Of a stretch of DNA of 56,556 nucleotides, positions 44,620-55,339 are shown one piece after another. The stretch comes from Sulfuritalea sp. Its GTDB lineage: Bacteria > Pseudomonadota > Gammaproteobacteria > Burkholderiales > Rhodocyclaceae. The stretch lies in the NCBI GenBank assembly GCA_030651305.1, contig JAUSCI010000081.1:1-56556 (forward strand). Reading direction: 5' to 3'. Each line of letters starts with the position of its first letter. Position 1 is the first letter of the stretch. The notes beneath the pieces are model-generated. The model did no database searches and was not told the origin of the DNA. It saw only the letters and a program-made list of their open reading frames with translations. The position numbers were made by a program, and so were the translations under genes.

Positions 44620-45686
44620 GTATCGAGGCCCGCTTCAGGCTCGACTACCCCGGCTTCACGCTCGACGTGGATTTGTCCCTGCCCGCGACGGGCGTCACCG
44701 CGCTGTTCGGTCATTCCGGTTCGGGCAAGACCACGCTCTTGCGCGCCATCGCCGGGCTGGAGCGCGTACCCGGCGGGCGGCTGGTATTCGATGGCGCGGT
44801 CTGGCAGGACGATGCCACCTGGCTGCCGACGCACCGGCGCCCGCTGGGTTATGTGTTTCAGGAAGCGAGCCTGTTCCCGCATCTTTCCGTGCGCGGCAAT
44901 CTCGACTATGGCATGAAGCGAACCTGGCGCCGTCCCGCCGGCGCCGACTTTCAGACGATCGTCGATCTGCTCGGCATCGGCGCCCTGCTCGACCGCAAGC
45001 CCGACCGCCTCTCCGGCGGCGAGCGCCAGCGCGTGGCCATCGCCCGCGCCCTGCTGACGCAACCGCGTCTGCTGCTGATGGACGAACCGCTCGCCGCGCT
45101 CGATCTCGCGCGCAAGGAGGAAATCCTCCCTTATCTCGAACAACTCGACGAAGTCCTGCACATCCCCATGCTCTATGTGAGCCACGCGCCCGACGAAGTG
45201 GCACGCCTGGCCGATCACATTGTCGTGCTCGATGGCGGCCGCGCCCTTGCCGCCGGGCCGCTCACGGAAACCCTGGCGCGGCTGGACCTGCCGATCCGCC
45301 TCGGCGAGGATGCCGGCGCGGTGTTCGCCGCGACGGTGGCCGAACGCGATGCCGAGTGGCACCTGGCGCGCGTCGAATTCGACGGCGGCGAACTGTGGGT
45401 GCGCGACAGCGGCGTCGCCGTAGGTCGCCGCGTGCGCGTGCGCATCCTGGCGCGCGACGTGTCGATCGCCAACAGTCGCCACGACGACGTCAGCATCATG
45501 AACCTGCTGCCGGCCACCGTCATCGCCCATGCCGGCGAGGACCATCCGTCGGCGGTGCTGGTGCAACTGAGCGTCGGCGCGACTAAACTGCTGGCGCGTC
45601 TGACGCGGCGCTCCGCGCAGCGCCTCGACCTCGCTCCCGGCCGCGAGGTATGGGTGCAAATCAAGGCCGTGGCGCTGATTGGGTAG
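44616..45686 (+). CDS. modC: Molybdate ABC transporter ATP-binding protein
   Basis: 356 residues. Walker [16 protein letters not shown]-loop [14 protein letters not shown], signature [16 protein letters not shown], Walker [13 protein letters not shown], switch [14 protein letters not shown]; a C-terminal TOBE (mop) domain begins near residue 290 ([14 protein letters not shown]) and may sense molybdate. The segment [10 protein letters not shown] is a dispersed-motif copy, giving the same peptide as in the DUF2126 protein. Confidence 0.95.
   Translation: MSIEARFRLDYPGFTLDVDLSLPATGVTALFGHSGSGKTTLLRAIAGLERVPGGRLVFDGAVWQDDATWLPTHRRPLGYVFQEASLFPHLSVRGNLDYGMKRTWRRPAGADFQTIVDLLGIGALLDRKPDRLSGGERQRVAIARALLTQPRLLLMDEPLAALDLARKEEILPYLEQLDEVLHIPMLYVSHAPDEVARLADHIVVLDGGRALAAGPLTETLARLDLPIRLGEDAGAVFAATVAERDAEWHLARVEFDGGELWVRDSGVAVGRRVRVRILARDVSIANSRHDDVSIMNLLPATVIAHAGEDHPSAVLVQLSVGATKLLARLTRRSAQRLDLAPGREVWVQIKAVALIG
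44931..44952 (-). repeat. Dispersed 22-bp motif, copy 9 (inside modC)
   Basis: Plus strand CGTCCCGCCGGCGCCGACTT then TC, identical to the copy at 19705 over the core. Translated as RRPAGADF. Confidence 0.75.
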
Positions 45687-45697
45687 GGGGCCCGGCT

Positions 45698-46165
45698 ATG
45701 CATATAGAATTCGCTGGCACCAGGGATATCGAGACCATGGCCGACCTGCTCCACGAACTATTCACCCTCGAATCGGACTTCAAGCCGGAGCGGGCGAAAC
45801 AGCTCGCCGCGCTGAAATGGATCCTCGACCACCCGGCCCACGGTCGTCTCTTCGTCGCCCGCGAAGGCGATCAGGTGGTGGGCATGGCCAATGCGCTGAT
45901 CAGCATCAGCACTGCCGAGGGCGGCCCGGTGCTGATCCTCGAAGACGTGATCCTCGCCGCCAGCCATCGCGGCAACGGTCATGGCAGGCACCTGGTCGAG
46001 CATGTGCTGGCGTGGGCGCACAGCCAGAACATCAGCCGCGTCACGCTGCTCGCCGACAAGGACAATGCCGCCGCGCTGGTCTTCTACGAACGGCTCGGCT
46101 TTGAAGAGTCGGCGATGGTGGTACGGCGCTTCAGAACCCGTAAGGCCGATACAGCCAGGCCTTGA
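45698..46165 (+). CDS. GNAT family N-acetyltransferase
   Basis: 155 residues from the ATG preceded by GTAGGGGG. The acetyl-CoA loop ILAASHRGNGHGRHLVEHVL and the late ALVFYERLGF block are classic GNAT. Acceptor unknown. It is 11 bp after modC, so co-transcribed. The last dozen codons run through a dispersed-motif copy and across the end of a convergent reading frame (35-bp overlap). Confidence 0.88.
   Translation: MHIEFAGTRDIETMADLLHELFTLESDFKPERAKQLAALKWILDHPAHGRLFVAREGDQVVGMANALISISTAEGGPVLILEDVILAASHRGNGHGRHLVEHVLAWAHSQNISRVTLLADKDNAAALVFYERLGFEESAMVVRRFRTRKADTARP
46105..46128 (+). repeat. Dispersed 22-bp motif, variant copy 10
   Basis: Reads AGAGTCGGCGATGGTGGTAC then GGCG, within the GNAT 3' end. 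Over 28 bases it differs from the copy at 12248 by two bases, and in both places the CTCAG or TTCAG edge supplies or borders the stop codon of a minus-strand gene. Confidence 0.65.
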
Positions 46166-46655
46166 CCACTTCGGCATCGCGCTCGGGCAGGTAGTGGAAT
46201 CCCGCCTGCGTGTCGTCGATGACGGCGGCACAGAGGGCGTGCGGCACGCTGCGGGTAGTAATCATGTTGAAGAACCAGGCCATCGGGTAGCCAACTGCTT
46301 TGTCATAGCGCGAGAGGGCGCCGTACAGAGACAGGCCCTGGACGCCGAAGGCGCCGTCGAAGCGCTGCGGCGCGCCGTTCACGGCGGCGACGGGCGTGGC
46401 GTGGACTATGGTCTGGCGGTAGCGATCGAGATGCTCGCGCACACCGAGCACCCAGTGGTTCGAGAACTGTGTCGCAGTGCCGGCGCTGCTGGCCTCCCAC
46501 GCCTCGATGAAACGGTGGATCAGCTGTGGTTCAGGCTTTTGTGCGCGCATGCGGGCGAGGAAATCGCTCACTGGCGTCAGGCGGCGCAACGCAAGAAACG
46601 GAGCGCCCAGCGGCACGGGGCGACCGGCGCACGGGGCGTCGCCACGCGGGTCCAC
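46131..46655 (-). CDS. Hypothetical protein in the nif remnant region
   Basis: Open for 174 codons; residues from about 36 on (MRAQKPEPQLIHRFIEAWEA, start at 46550) look protein-like, including ATQFSNHWVLGVREHLDRY, YPMAWFFNMITTRSVPHALC and a C-terminal AGFHYLPERDAEVVKAWLYR. No family recognised. The first 35 codons look like shadow sequence and overlap the end of the DUF6129-like frame, so the true gene may start at 46550, or a frameshift may have split one gene. It could be a nif-associated accessory protein by location only. Confidence 0.5.
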   Translation of the reverse strand: MDPRGDAPCAGRPVPLGAPFLALRRLTPVSDFLARMRAQKPEPQLIHRFIEAWEASSAGTATQFSNHWVLGVREHLDRYRQTIVHATPVAAVNGAPQRFDGAFGVQGLSLYGALSRYDKAVGYPMAWFFNMITTRSVPHALCAAVIDDTQAGFHYLPERDAEVVKAWLYRPYGF

Positions 46656-46836
46656 CCGCGTCGATGTAGTAGAAGCGCGCCGCCGCCGTCTCGCTGACGG
46701 CCGGGACGCGGGCCGGAATGTCGTCGTCGCTGCAAACGGTGATGCGCACGCCGGGAAACCGCCGGCGCAAATCGTCCTCGTTGGCTGCGGGCGTCACGGC
46801 GGCAGCGACACGTTCGAGGAGTTCGGCGCTGATCAT
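46531..46836 (-). pseudogene. DUF6129-like nif-associated gene, 3' part lost or altered
   Basis: The start MISAELLERVAAAVTPAANE, then LRRRFPGVRITVCSDDDIPA and ARFYYIDAGG, resembles DUF6129 proteins that accompany nif genes (from memory). After IDAGG the frame becomes arginine/proline-rich shadow-like sequence until the stop, while a different frame carries the next protein-like stretch. The start codon overlaps the upstream stop (ATGA), a sign of a former operon. Confidence 0.5.
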
Positions 46837-46994
46837 GCTTCTTCCGCCTCGGCCGCCTCCACGTATTGCGCCAGTGACGCGGCCGGCACGCCCATGACCT
46901 TGGCCAGCCAAGGCGGCGGGCGAACCAGGCTCTGCTGCAGCCGGGCGAGGATTTCGCGCGCCGGGCCGCCCTTGGGAACCGGCGCTGCGCGGCT
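46833..46994 (-). pseudogene. C-terminal fragment of an unidentified gene
   Basis: About 50 codons with protein-like character, starting PVPKGGPAREILARLQQSLV and ending in the AKVMGVPAASLAQYVEAAEA stretch, coupled by ATGA to the DUF6129-like gene. An in-frame stop at 46995 and no start codon show it is only a 3' end. Family not recognised. Its neighbours suggest a nif-cluster gene. Confidence 0.4.
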
Positions 46995-47040
46995 TCATCG
47001 CGCAGCGTCCGGTGGAATGATGGGTTCGCCACATTCGCTA

Positions 47041-47400
47041 CTACGCGTGCCGTTCTTTGCGCCCAAGACCTTCCGCGATGAACGTTAGAACAAGGGTATT
47101 TAGTGACACACCCTCTGCCTTTGCGCGTGTAGCCAACCGCGCGTGGACCGTCTTTGGCACGCGGGCGACAAACTTTCCGGATGCGACACCCCCGCTGTTC
47201 GGGGCTGGAATTGGTAGCTCCTTGGCCTTGAGTGCGGCAATCGTTGACTTCAAAGCGTCCTTCCCGTTCGCGAGTGCTTCCTCGACGGTCTCGCCATCAG
47301 AGAGGCACTCCGAGAAATCAGGGTACGAGATAAGAAAGCCACCGCCTTCCTCGGCCGACAGCGGGCGGATCTCAAACGGGTAGTCAATTCTCTTTCCCAT
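47041..47400 (-). CDS. hicB: HicB family antitoxin
   Basis: 119 residues. The N-terminal half is the RNase H-like HicB fold (YPFEIRPLSAEEGGGFLISY, PDFSECLSDGETVEEALANG); the C-terminal half (GKFVARVPKTVHARLATRAK, AEGVSLNTLVLTFIAEGL) is a ribbon-helix-helix DNA-binding domain. It neutralises HicA and represses the operon. It begins 3 bp after the hicA stop. Confidence 0.92.
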   Translation of the reverse strand: MGKRIDYPFEIRPLSAEEGGGFLISYPDFSECLSDGETVEEALANGKDALKSTIAALKAKELPIPAPNSGGVASGKFVARVPKTVHARLATRAKAEGVSLNTLVLTFIAEGLGRKERHA

Positions 47401-47403
47401 GGT

Positions 47404-47631
47404 TCATGCTCCTTCAATGAGTTCCAGGAACTTCTTGACATAGATCGGCTTGATAGGACGCCGGGCCGGAACGGGGAGCGTCTTGCCATCAGCGCGCACA
47501 AAAACGCAGTGACTCGTTCCAACATGCCGCCAGTCGATTCCGTTCTGGCGCGCTACTGTTTGAAGCTGCCCAAGCTTCCAATCGAGCGGATTGCTACGCA
47601 TGGCTTGAAGCAGCTTTACGGCAGCATTCAT
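47404..47631 (-). CDS. hicA: HicA family mRNA interferase toxin
   Basis: 75 residues from the ATG at 47631; the frame is open to 47778 but homology begins MNAAVKLLQAMRSNPLDWKL. The dsRNA-binding-like fold of HicA is seen, with the catalytic histidine in VGTSHCVFVRADGKTLPVPA and a C-terminal PIKPIYVKKFLELI. It cleaves mRNA independently of the ribosome in known relatives. Toxin-first order with hicB following, as usual. Confidence 0.88.
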   Translation of the reverse strand: MNAAVKLLQAMRSNPLDWKLGQLQTVARQNGIDWRHVGTSHCVFVRADGKTLPVPARRPIKPIYVKKFLELIEGA

Positions 47632-48002
47632 GTTGCGGATGATACTGCGGGCAACATCACTGCGCAAGTAGTGTAATTGCAAGAAACGGTGCGAAGAACA
47701 GCAAGGAACTGGAACCTTTTCTATGGGGCCGAACGTTTGATATAGATGTTCTGTCCTGCTTTCGGTGACACTGGGCACAGCCGGCAGGTAGCTGTCGGTG
47801 AGAGCGGGACATGCGCCCGCAGACTACAAACACTAACGTTTGAACATGCGATGTTCATGAATTCAGATTCGAGTCCGCGGGTGCGCTTGGGTTCGTTGAT
47901 GAATACTCAGGGCTCGCCGCGCAATCGGCTCGCTATATCGGCTTCACAGAACCCAGGCTCGCACGTCCCTTTCGGCAATTTATCACTTTCGGAGGTGGCC
48001 TA
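47632..48002. other. Stretch between hicA and the IS110 fragment
   Basis: Holds the hicA promoter side, an imperfect inverted pair TGTCCTGCTTTC / GAGAGCGGGACA (47752-47763 and 47800-47811), and a strong ribosome site (CGGAGG) for the transposase fragment. No gene recognised. Confidence 0.4.
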
Positions 48003-48135
48003 TGAAATCGGAATCCGGAAACGAGTTTGCGGCATGGATTGGAATCGACTGGGGGGATAGCAAGCACGACTACTATCTCCAGTCGGCGGGAGCGGCGATG
48101 CGCGAATTCGGTGTGCTCGCGCATCGCCCGGCCAG
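48003..48135 (+). pseudogene. IS110-family transposase, 5' fragment
   Basis: Begins MKSESGNEFAAWIGIDWGDS then KHDYYLQSAGAAMREFGVLA and HRP. The GIDWGDSKHDYYL part is the first acidic motif of the DEDD (RuvC-like) domain of IS110 transposases, after a good GGAGG site. The remaining 250-350 residues are absent: near 48135 the sequence passes into a brnA-like 3' end. Not active. Confidence 0.75.
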
Positions 48136-48285
48136 CGCGGCCCGCAAAAGCGACCCACCAAGGTGGCAGTAACGGTGCGATACAGCCCCGAGGTGGTGGA
48201 GTTCTTCCGATCAACCGGCGAGGGCTGGCAAACCCGCATGAATGATGCGTTGCGGGCGTATGTGAAGCGGCATCGCGCGGCGTAA
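48136..48285 (+). pseudogene. brnA: brnA-type antitoxin, 3' fragment
   Basis: The reading KRPTKVAVTVRYSPEVVEFF then RSTGEGWQTRMNDALRAYVK and RHRAA is the C-terminal ribbon-helix-helix part of BrnA antitoxins (compare the typical GKGWQTRINDALR block). No start codon belongs to it and no BrnT toxin gene is adjacent. It is joined to the IS110 fragment in a different frame. Confidence 0.7.
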
Positions 48286-48393
48286 CCCATCGGCATTTCA
48301 GGGGCCACCTCTGTTACTCCATGGCCAGCAAATTGGGTGCCCGCTATAACACCAAGTTAAATCAGTCAGTTGCAAAGATCAGCCGATTGAATT

Positions 48394-48412
48394 GTCGGGT
48401 TTGCAACCCGAC
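48394..48412 (-). terminator. Hairpin downstream of ureG
   Basis: GTCGGGTT-TGC-AACCCGAC, a perfect 8-bp stem with 3-base loop, 35 bp past the ureG stop. No T-run follows on the minus strand, so termination would have to be Rho-assisted or the hairpin may only protect the message. Confidence 0.4.
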
Positions 48413-48446
48413 TGGGCTCCAATCCCGTCGTACGCAACAACTCGTC

Positions 48447-49084
<638 letters not shown>

Positions 49085-49088
<4 letters not shown>

Positions 49089-49756
49089 GATCTGAAGATT
49101 CTCGTATATTGGGTTTCGTGCTTGCAGCAGGCGATGGCGAAGGCCGGCGCGAAGTTGGAATAGTCAGCGTCGACAAGCGTCAGTGCGCGATCGGCAACGG
49201 CGGGCAGACGGCGGCCGATTTCCTGCAGCAGGCGCTGACCGGCGGCCTGTCCCAGGGGCACGGCCTTCAGCGCGGCCATGGTCTGGTTTTCCGCCCAGCT
49301 CCAGAGCCAGGCGGTGAGCGCTTCCTGCGCTGGAATCTGCCAGGCCGCCGCCGCACAGGTCCAGACATAGGCAAGAGTCGGCCCTGACGAGACGGCGAGT
49401 TCATCGAGCAGGGGCGGCGGGAAATCACCCAGTTCATTGAGCAGGCGCTTCATCGAGTAGCCCATCTGCAGAGTCTCGGCGCGAAGCTCTGCTGTTTCAC
49501 GCGTAGCCAGATATTCCGCGTCCAGTTCCAGTAGCGCATCGGCGTTGCCAGCCGTCCATGCGGCCAGCATGCGCAGCAGCAGGGGCGCCTCATAGCGGCC
49601 GAGATTCCATGCGAGCTGATCGCCGATCCACGTCAAGGCGCCGGCCTCGTCCGTCACCGCACCTGCTTCGACCGCCCATTCGAGCCCCTGAGAATAAGTG
49701 TAGGCGCCCACCGGCAGCGCAGGACTGGCAAGCTGGAGAAGGCGGGCGAGGCTCAA
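49085..49756 (-). CDS. ureF: Urease accessory protein UreF
   Basis: 223 residues, all-helical. N-terminal [20 protein letters not shown] then [16 protein letters not shown] matches UreF, as does the late [14 protein letters not shown] block. UreF bridges the urease-UreD complex and UreG. Overlaps ureE upstream and ureG downstream by 4 bp each. Confidence 0.95.
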
Positions 49757-50262
49757 TTGGCGCCGCCAAAGTGGTCGTGGATTCTCGGTCGGGACTTGGC
49801 AGACTCGCCTTCGCCGTCAGCGCCGTGGCCGTGGCCGCCGTGAGCCCCATAAGCACCACTCTCGGGCTCGAAAGAAGCCACGATTTCGGCAAGCTTGAGG
49901 CCGAGGCCGCGCACCATCTCGCCGAGGACATGGTCGGCGGCGAAGCGCACTCGACCCGGCAGCAGATGCACCGCGACGTGGCGGTTGCCGAGGTGGTAGG
50001 CCGCCCTGGTCAGCAGCATCGGGTCGCCACTCACTGCTTCCATCAGCGCCTCGGGCGACGCGACTACCTCGACGACGCGGCCGTCGTTGGCCAGCAGGCG
50101 GTCGCCGCCGCGCAGCACCCTGCCACGTTCGAGAAACAGTCCGCACTCCTCGCCGCTGGCGAGTGCCGTGCGCAGGCGGCTCTTGCAGCGCGTGTCGAAG
50201 GGCAGCACCAGCGTTTCCGTCGCGGGTGCGTTGCCGGCGGCAAACTTTTCGATCAGCAACAT
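49753..50262 (-). CDS. ureE: Urease accessory nickel chaperone UreE
   Basis: 169 residues. Peptide-binding N-terminal domain ([40 protein letters not shown]) and a metal-binding domain with [19 protein letters not shown], whose histidines bind nickel at the dimer interface, plus a His/Gly tail ([16 protein letters not shown]). Two bases separate it from the ureC stop. Confidence 0.95.
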   Translation of the reverse strand: MLLIEKFAAGNAPATETLVLPFDTRCKSRLRTALASGEECGLFLERGRVLRGGDRLLANDGRVVEVVASPEALMEAVSGDPMLLTRAAYHLGNRHVAVHLLPGRVRFAADHVLGEMVRGLGLKLAEIVASFEPESGAYGAHGGHGHGADGEGESAKSRPRIHDHFGGAN

Positions 50263-50264
50263 GT

Positions 50265-51965
<1,701 letters not shown>

Positions 51966-52275
51966 TTCAGTTGCTCCCTTGCATCGTGCGCGCCAAGGGT
52001 ATTGAGGGACCGCTGCTGCTCGTGTCCTCCGAGCCTGGCTGCGCCAGGCTCTCCCCCTTTACCTCGCTGCATCGGTCCCTCAATACCCTCGGCGGGGTGC
52101 GCTTTTGCAATGCGACCGCAAAACTGCAACGGCGTCACCAGATCGGGAGGGTGGGGTGTTCTGCGCAGCGAAGTAAAGAAGGAGTCGGCGCCCGCAGGGC
52201 GCCGACGGGTGACATGAGCAGCGCAGAATGCCCCGCCCTCCCGATCCCGCGCCAACCTCGACACCGCACCGGGCT
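51966..52275. repeat. Hairpin-rich insertion between ureB and ureC
   Basis: Two long inverted repeats in a row. First: arms GGGTATTGAGGGACCG (51997-52012) and CGGTCCCTCAATACCC (52073-52088), perfect over 16 bp, with an inner hairpin GAGCCTGG/CCAGGCTC (52031-52051). Second: arms 52141-52166 and 52221-52246 match 23 of 26, with an inner perfect stem GTCGGCGCCC/GGGCGCCGAC (52184-52206). A smaller TTTTGC/GCAAAA stem lies between. No gene is present. Confidence 0.8.
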
Positions 52276-52584
52276 TCATTTCAACGCTCCCTGCACCTTG
52301 CCCTGAAACCCATACACCTTGCGCTCACCAGCATAGTCGACCAGCTCGACCGTGCGCATCTGTCCCGGCTCGAAACGCACCGCCGTGCCGGCGGCGATGT
52401 TTAGCCGCATGCCCCGCGATTGCGCGCGGTCAAACGACAAGGCCTCGTTGGTCTCGAAGAAGTGGTAATGGGAGCCGACCTGTATTGGCCGGTCGCCGGT
52501 GTTGGCCACTGTCATCGTCAGCGTACGACGGCCGGCGTTAAGTTCGATCTCGCCGGCTTCGATTTTCATTTCACCTGGAATCAT
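52276..52584 (-). CDS. ureB: Urease beta subunit UreB
   Basis: 102 residues. Begins [20 protein letters not shown], with [20 protein letters not shown] and [20 protein letters not shown], all characteristic UreB. Non-catalytic structural subunit. Nine bp after ureA. Its stop is followed by the hairpin insertion. Confidence 0.97.
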   Translation of the reverse strand: MIPGEMKIEAGEIELNAGRRTLTMTVANTGDRPIQVGSHYHFFETNEALSFDRAQSRGMRLNIAAGTAVRFEPGQMRTVELVDYAGERKVYGFQGKVQGALK

Positions 52585-52593
52585 CGCGGCTCC

Positions 52594-52896
52594 CTAAACG
52601 ATCGGATTGTGCACAGTGACGAGCTTCGTTCCATCGGGAAACGTCGCCTCGACCTGGATCTCCGGAATCATCTCCGGTACGCCTTCCATCACCTCGTCGC
52701 GACGAAGCAAAGTCGCGCCGTAGCTCATCAACTCAGCCACGGACTGCCCGTCGCGCGCGCCTTCGAGAATGCCGGCACTGATGAAGGCCACCGCCTCCGG
52801 GTAGTTGAGCTTGAGCCCGCGCCCCTTGCGGCGCTCGGCGAGCAGTGCGGCGGTGAAGATCAGCAGCTTGTCCTTTTCTCTTGGGGTAAGTTCCAT
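52594..52896 (-). CDS. ureA: Urease gamma subunit UreA
   Basis: 100 residues starting [40 protein letters not shown] and [20 protein letters not shown] are diagnostic. Structural subunit of the separate-subunit (bacterial) urease. Ten bp after ureD, with a strong AAGGAGG ribosome site. Confidence 0.97.
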   Translation of the reverse strand: MELTPREKDKLLIFTAALLAERRKGRGLKLNYPEAVAFISAGILEGARDGQSVAELMSYGATLLRRDEVMEGVPEMIPEIQVEATFPDGTKLVTVHNPIV

Positions 52897-52906
52897 ACAG
52901 CCTCCT

Positions 52907-53752
52907 TCAGGTATTCCAGATGCGTGGCGTGATCGCCTCGTGCCCGCTCATCGCGGGGCGCAGTGCCACCCACAGTTGCAGCAGCCACTCGCGCGCGGCC
53001 TCCGCCGAATGGCCGAGATAGCGGCCGACCAGCAGCTGCGGCAAGAGGCTGACGCCCCACCGGGCGCAGGCTTCGCGCGATCCAGCGGCACGGCAGGCCG
53101 CCAGCGTTTCCGGTGTCAGCTCGGCGCCCGCCGCCAGCACCGTGCTGCAGACGCTGAAGCCGGCCAGCCCGATCGGCGAATCGAGCAGCGCCGAGCCGCC
53201 ATCGATGCACCCGCGCTCGCGCCAGATCAACCTGCCCTCGGCGCGAATATCGGTGGCCAAGCGCAGGCTGCCGCGCATGAAAGTTTCGCCGCTGGCGCGG
53301 CGGCCGAAGCAGATCGTTTCCACGCCCGTAAAACAAGCGCCCTGATCCAGTTCGACCGTCGTCCGCATGGTGGCCTGGGCACCGGAAAACACGATGCTCT
53401 CCTGCGGCAACCATTCCACCGTGCCGCCAGCGCCGACTTTTACATGCACCTGCTGCGACGATTGCGCTCCGTTGGATCGATACCATTTGCCGGCACCCGG
53501 TGTGGTCAGCAGCGCATGAGACGCCGCATCGGCCTCGATGCGGATGTCGAGCTGGTCGCCACCGGCAATGCCGGCGGGCGGGTGCAGCACGATGGCATGA
53601 CACACCTCCGTCCCTTCCGGATACAGCGCCTTCTGCACGCGCAACGGGCCGCGATGCTCGCGCCGGGCGAGGATCGTCGAGTCACCGCGGCGCTCGAAGC
53701 CGAGCGCGAGCGAAGCTTGCCAGGGGGGCGCAATGGGTTCGGTGACCTGCAT
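52907..53752 (-). CDS. ureD: Urease accessory protein UreD
   Basis: 281 residues from the ATG at 53752 ([20 protein letters not shown]); earlier codons overlap urtE and are shadow. Family blocks: [40 protein letters not shown] and [14 protein letters not shown]. The segment [11 protein letters not shown] contains a dispersed-motif copy at normal family spacing. UreD (UreH) is the scaffold binding apo-urease for nickel insertion. Confidence 0.94.
   Translation of the reverse strand: MQVTEPIAPPWQASLALGFERRGDSTILARREHRGPLRVQKALYPEGTEVCHAIVLHPPAGIAGGDQLDIRIEADAASHALLTTPGAGKWYRSNGAQSSQQVHVKVGAGGTVEWLPQESIVFSGAQATMRTTVELDQGACFTGVETICFGRRASGETFMRGSLRLATDIRAEGRLIWRERGCIDGGSALLDSPIGLAGFSVCSTVLAAGAELTPETLAACRAAGSREACARWGVSLLPQLLVGRYLGHSAEAAREWLLQLWVALRPAMSGHEAITPRIWNT
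53421..53442 (-). repeat. Dispersed 22-bp motif, copy 11 (inside ureD)
   Basis: Plus strand CGTGCCGCCAGCGCCGACTT then TT. On the coding strand it encodes KVGAGGTV, almost the same peptide as in ArgJ. Confidence 0.75.
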
Positions 53753-53759
53753 GGCCCGA

Positions 53760-54452
53760 TCATACCGCCAGCAGTTCCTTGACCCCGTCCGCGGCCATGT
53801 CCTTGCCAGCACCGCGCTTGATGATTTCGCCACGCTCCATGACCAGGTACTGGTCGGCCAGGCTCTGCGCAAAATCGTAGTACTGCTCGACCAGCAGGAT
53901 GGCCATGTTGCCTTCCGCGGACAGGGTGCGGATGGCGCGTTCGATGTCCTTGATGATCGAGGGCTGGATGCCCTCGGTTGGCTCGTCGAGGATCAGCAGC
54001 CGCGGCCCCGCGGCCAGCGCGCGACCGATGGCGAGCTGCTGCTGCTGGCCACCGGAAAGGTCGCCGCCGCGGCGCTTGAGCATCTGCTTCAGCACCGGGA
54101 ACATTTCGAAAATTCGTTCCGGGATCGGCGTGCCGCCGGGCCGCGTGGCCAGGCCCATCTGCAGGTTCTCCAGCACGGTCAGGCGCGGGAAGATCTCGCG
54201 GCCCTGCGGCACGTAGCCGATGCCGGCCTTGACTCGCTCGTGCGAGGCTGCACGCGTGAGATCCTTGCCATCGAAGGAAATGCTGCCGGTCTTGGAAGGC
54301 ACGAGGCCCATCAGGCATTTCAGCAGCGTGGTCTTGCCGACGCCGTTGCGGCCGAGCACGGTCGTCACTTTGCCGATCGGCGCCTCGAACGAGACGTCGC
54401 GCAGGATGTGGCTGCCGCTGTAGTACTGGTTGAGTTTGTCGACTTTCAGCAT
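53760..54452 (-). CDS. urtE: Urea ABC transporter ATP-binding protein UrtE
   Basis: 230 residues, LivF-like. Walker A VLGRNGVGKTTLLKCLMGLV, signature DLSGGQQQQLAIGRALA, Walker B LLILDEPTEGIQPSI, switch LLVEQYYDFAQSLADQYLVM. The EGIQPSI variant is typical of UrtE. Seven bp upstream of ureD, linking urea uptake and hydrolysis in one operon. Confidence 0.95.
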   Translation of the reverse strand: MLKVDKLNQYYSGSHILRDVSFEAPIGKVTTVLGRNGVGKTTLLKCLMGLVPSKTGSISFDGKDLTRAASHERVKAGIGYVPQGREIFPRLTVLENLQMGLATRPGGTPIPERIFEMFPVLKQMLKRRGGDLSGGQQQQLAIGRALAAGPRLLILDEPTEGIQPSIIKDIERAIRTLSAEGNMAILLVEQYYDFAQSLADQYLVMERGEIIKRGAGKDMAADGVKELLAV

Positions 54453-54595
54453 GAAAACCTCAAAACTTTTTTGCCACAGAGGACACAGAGATCACAGAGG
54501 AGGTCAAAATCCGGGTCGGGTTTTCTCTGTGCCCTCTGTTGCCTGCCCGCGAAGCGGAATCCCAGGCACGCAACGCGCCTCTGTGGCTAATGGTT
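54453..54595. repeat. Repeat in the urtD-urtE gap (CACAGAG type)
   Basis: GCCACAGAGGACACAGAGAT (54471-54490) continues ACAGAGG and is answered by CTCTGTGCCCTCTGTTGCC (54525-54543) and later CTCTGTGGC, forming a long imperfect hairpin. This CACAGAG-rich repeat is met between genes in many environmental bacteria (from memory). It lies inside an operon. Confidence 0.6.
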
Positions 54596-55339
54596 TTATC
54601 GCCCAAGGTACACCTCAATTACCCTCTGGTCGTTCTGCACCGTGGCGAGATCGCCCTCGGCTAGCACCGAGCCTTCGTGCAACACGGTGACCATGCCGCC
54701 GAGTTGTTCGATGAAGGCCATGTCGTGCTCGACCACCACCAGCGAATGTTTCCCGGCCAGCGACTTGAACAGTTCGCCGGTGCGCGCGGTCTCGTCGTCG
54801 GTCATGCCGGCCACGGGTTCGTCGAGCAGTAGCAGTTTCGGGTCCTGCATCAGCAGCATGCCGATTTCCAGCCACTGCTTCTGGCCGTGGGAGAGCAAGC
54901 CGGCCTGGCGGTCCGCCGCGCCCTGGAGACGGATCAGGCGTAGCGTGTCGGCAATCTTGTCGCGCGCACCGTCGTCGAGCCAGGCGAACAGGCTGGTGCG
55001 GGCGCGCTTGTCCGTCTTCATAGCCAGTTCGAGGTTCTCGAACACGGTCAGGTTCTCGAAAATCGTCGGCTTCTGGAACTTGCGGCCGATGCCGAGATGG
55101 GCGATGTCGGCTTCCGACATGCGCCGCACATCGATGTTCTGGTCGAACATCACCTTGCCGCGATCGGCCCGCGTCTTGCCGGTGATGACATCCATCATGG
55201 TGGTCTTGCCGGCGCCATTGGGGCCGATGATGCAGCGCAGCTCGCCTTCCTCGATGTCGAGCGACAACTCGTTCAGCGCGCGAAAGCCGTCGAAGCTGAC
55301 CGTCACCTCATGCAATAGCAGGATGCTGGGCGCACTCAT
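54596..55339 (-). CDS. urtD: Urea ABC transporter ATP-binding protein UrtD
   Basis: 247 residues from the ATG at 55339, overlapping the urtC stop. LivG-like: Walker A IGPNGAGKTTMMDVITGKTR, GIGRKFQKPTIFENLTVFEN, signature LLSHGQKQWLEIGMLLMQDP (the SHGQKQWLE form is the UrtD hallmark), Walker B LLLLDEPVAGMTDDE. Confidence 0.95.
   Translation of the reverse strand: MSAPSILLLHEVTVSFDGFRALNELSLDIEEGELRCIIGPNGAGKTTMMDVITGKTRADRGKVMFDQNIDVRRMSEADIAHLGIGRKFQKPTIFENLTVFENLELAMKTDKRARTSLFAWLDDGARDKIADTLRLIRLQGAADRQAGLLSHGQKQWLEIGMLLMQDPKLLLLDEPVAGMTDDETARTGELFKSLAGKHSLVVVEHDMAFIEQLGGMVTVLHEGSVLAEGDLATVQNDQRVIEVYLGR

Noticed and set aside
49366-49396. Partial match to the dispersed word inside ureF (AAGAGTCGGCCCTGACGAGAC)
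   Set aside because: One base is missing and several differ; the encoded [10 protein letters not shown] is ordinary UreF sequence.
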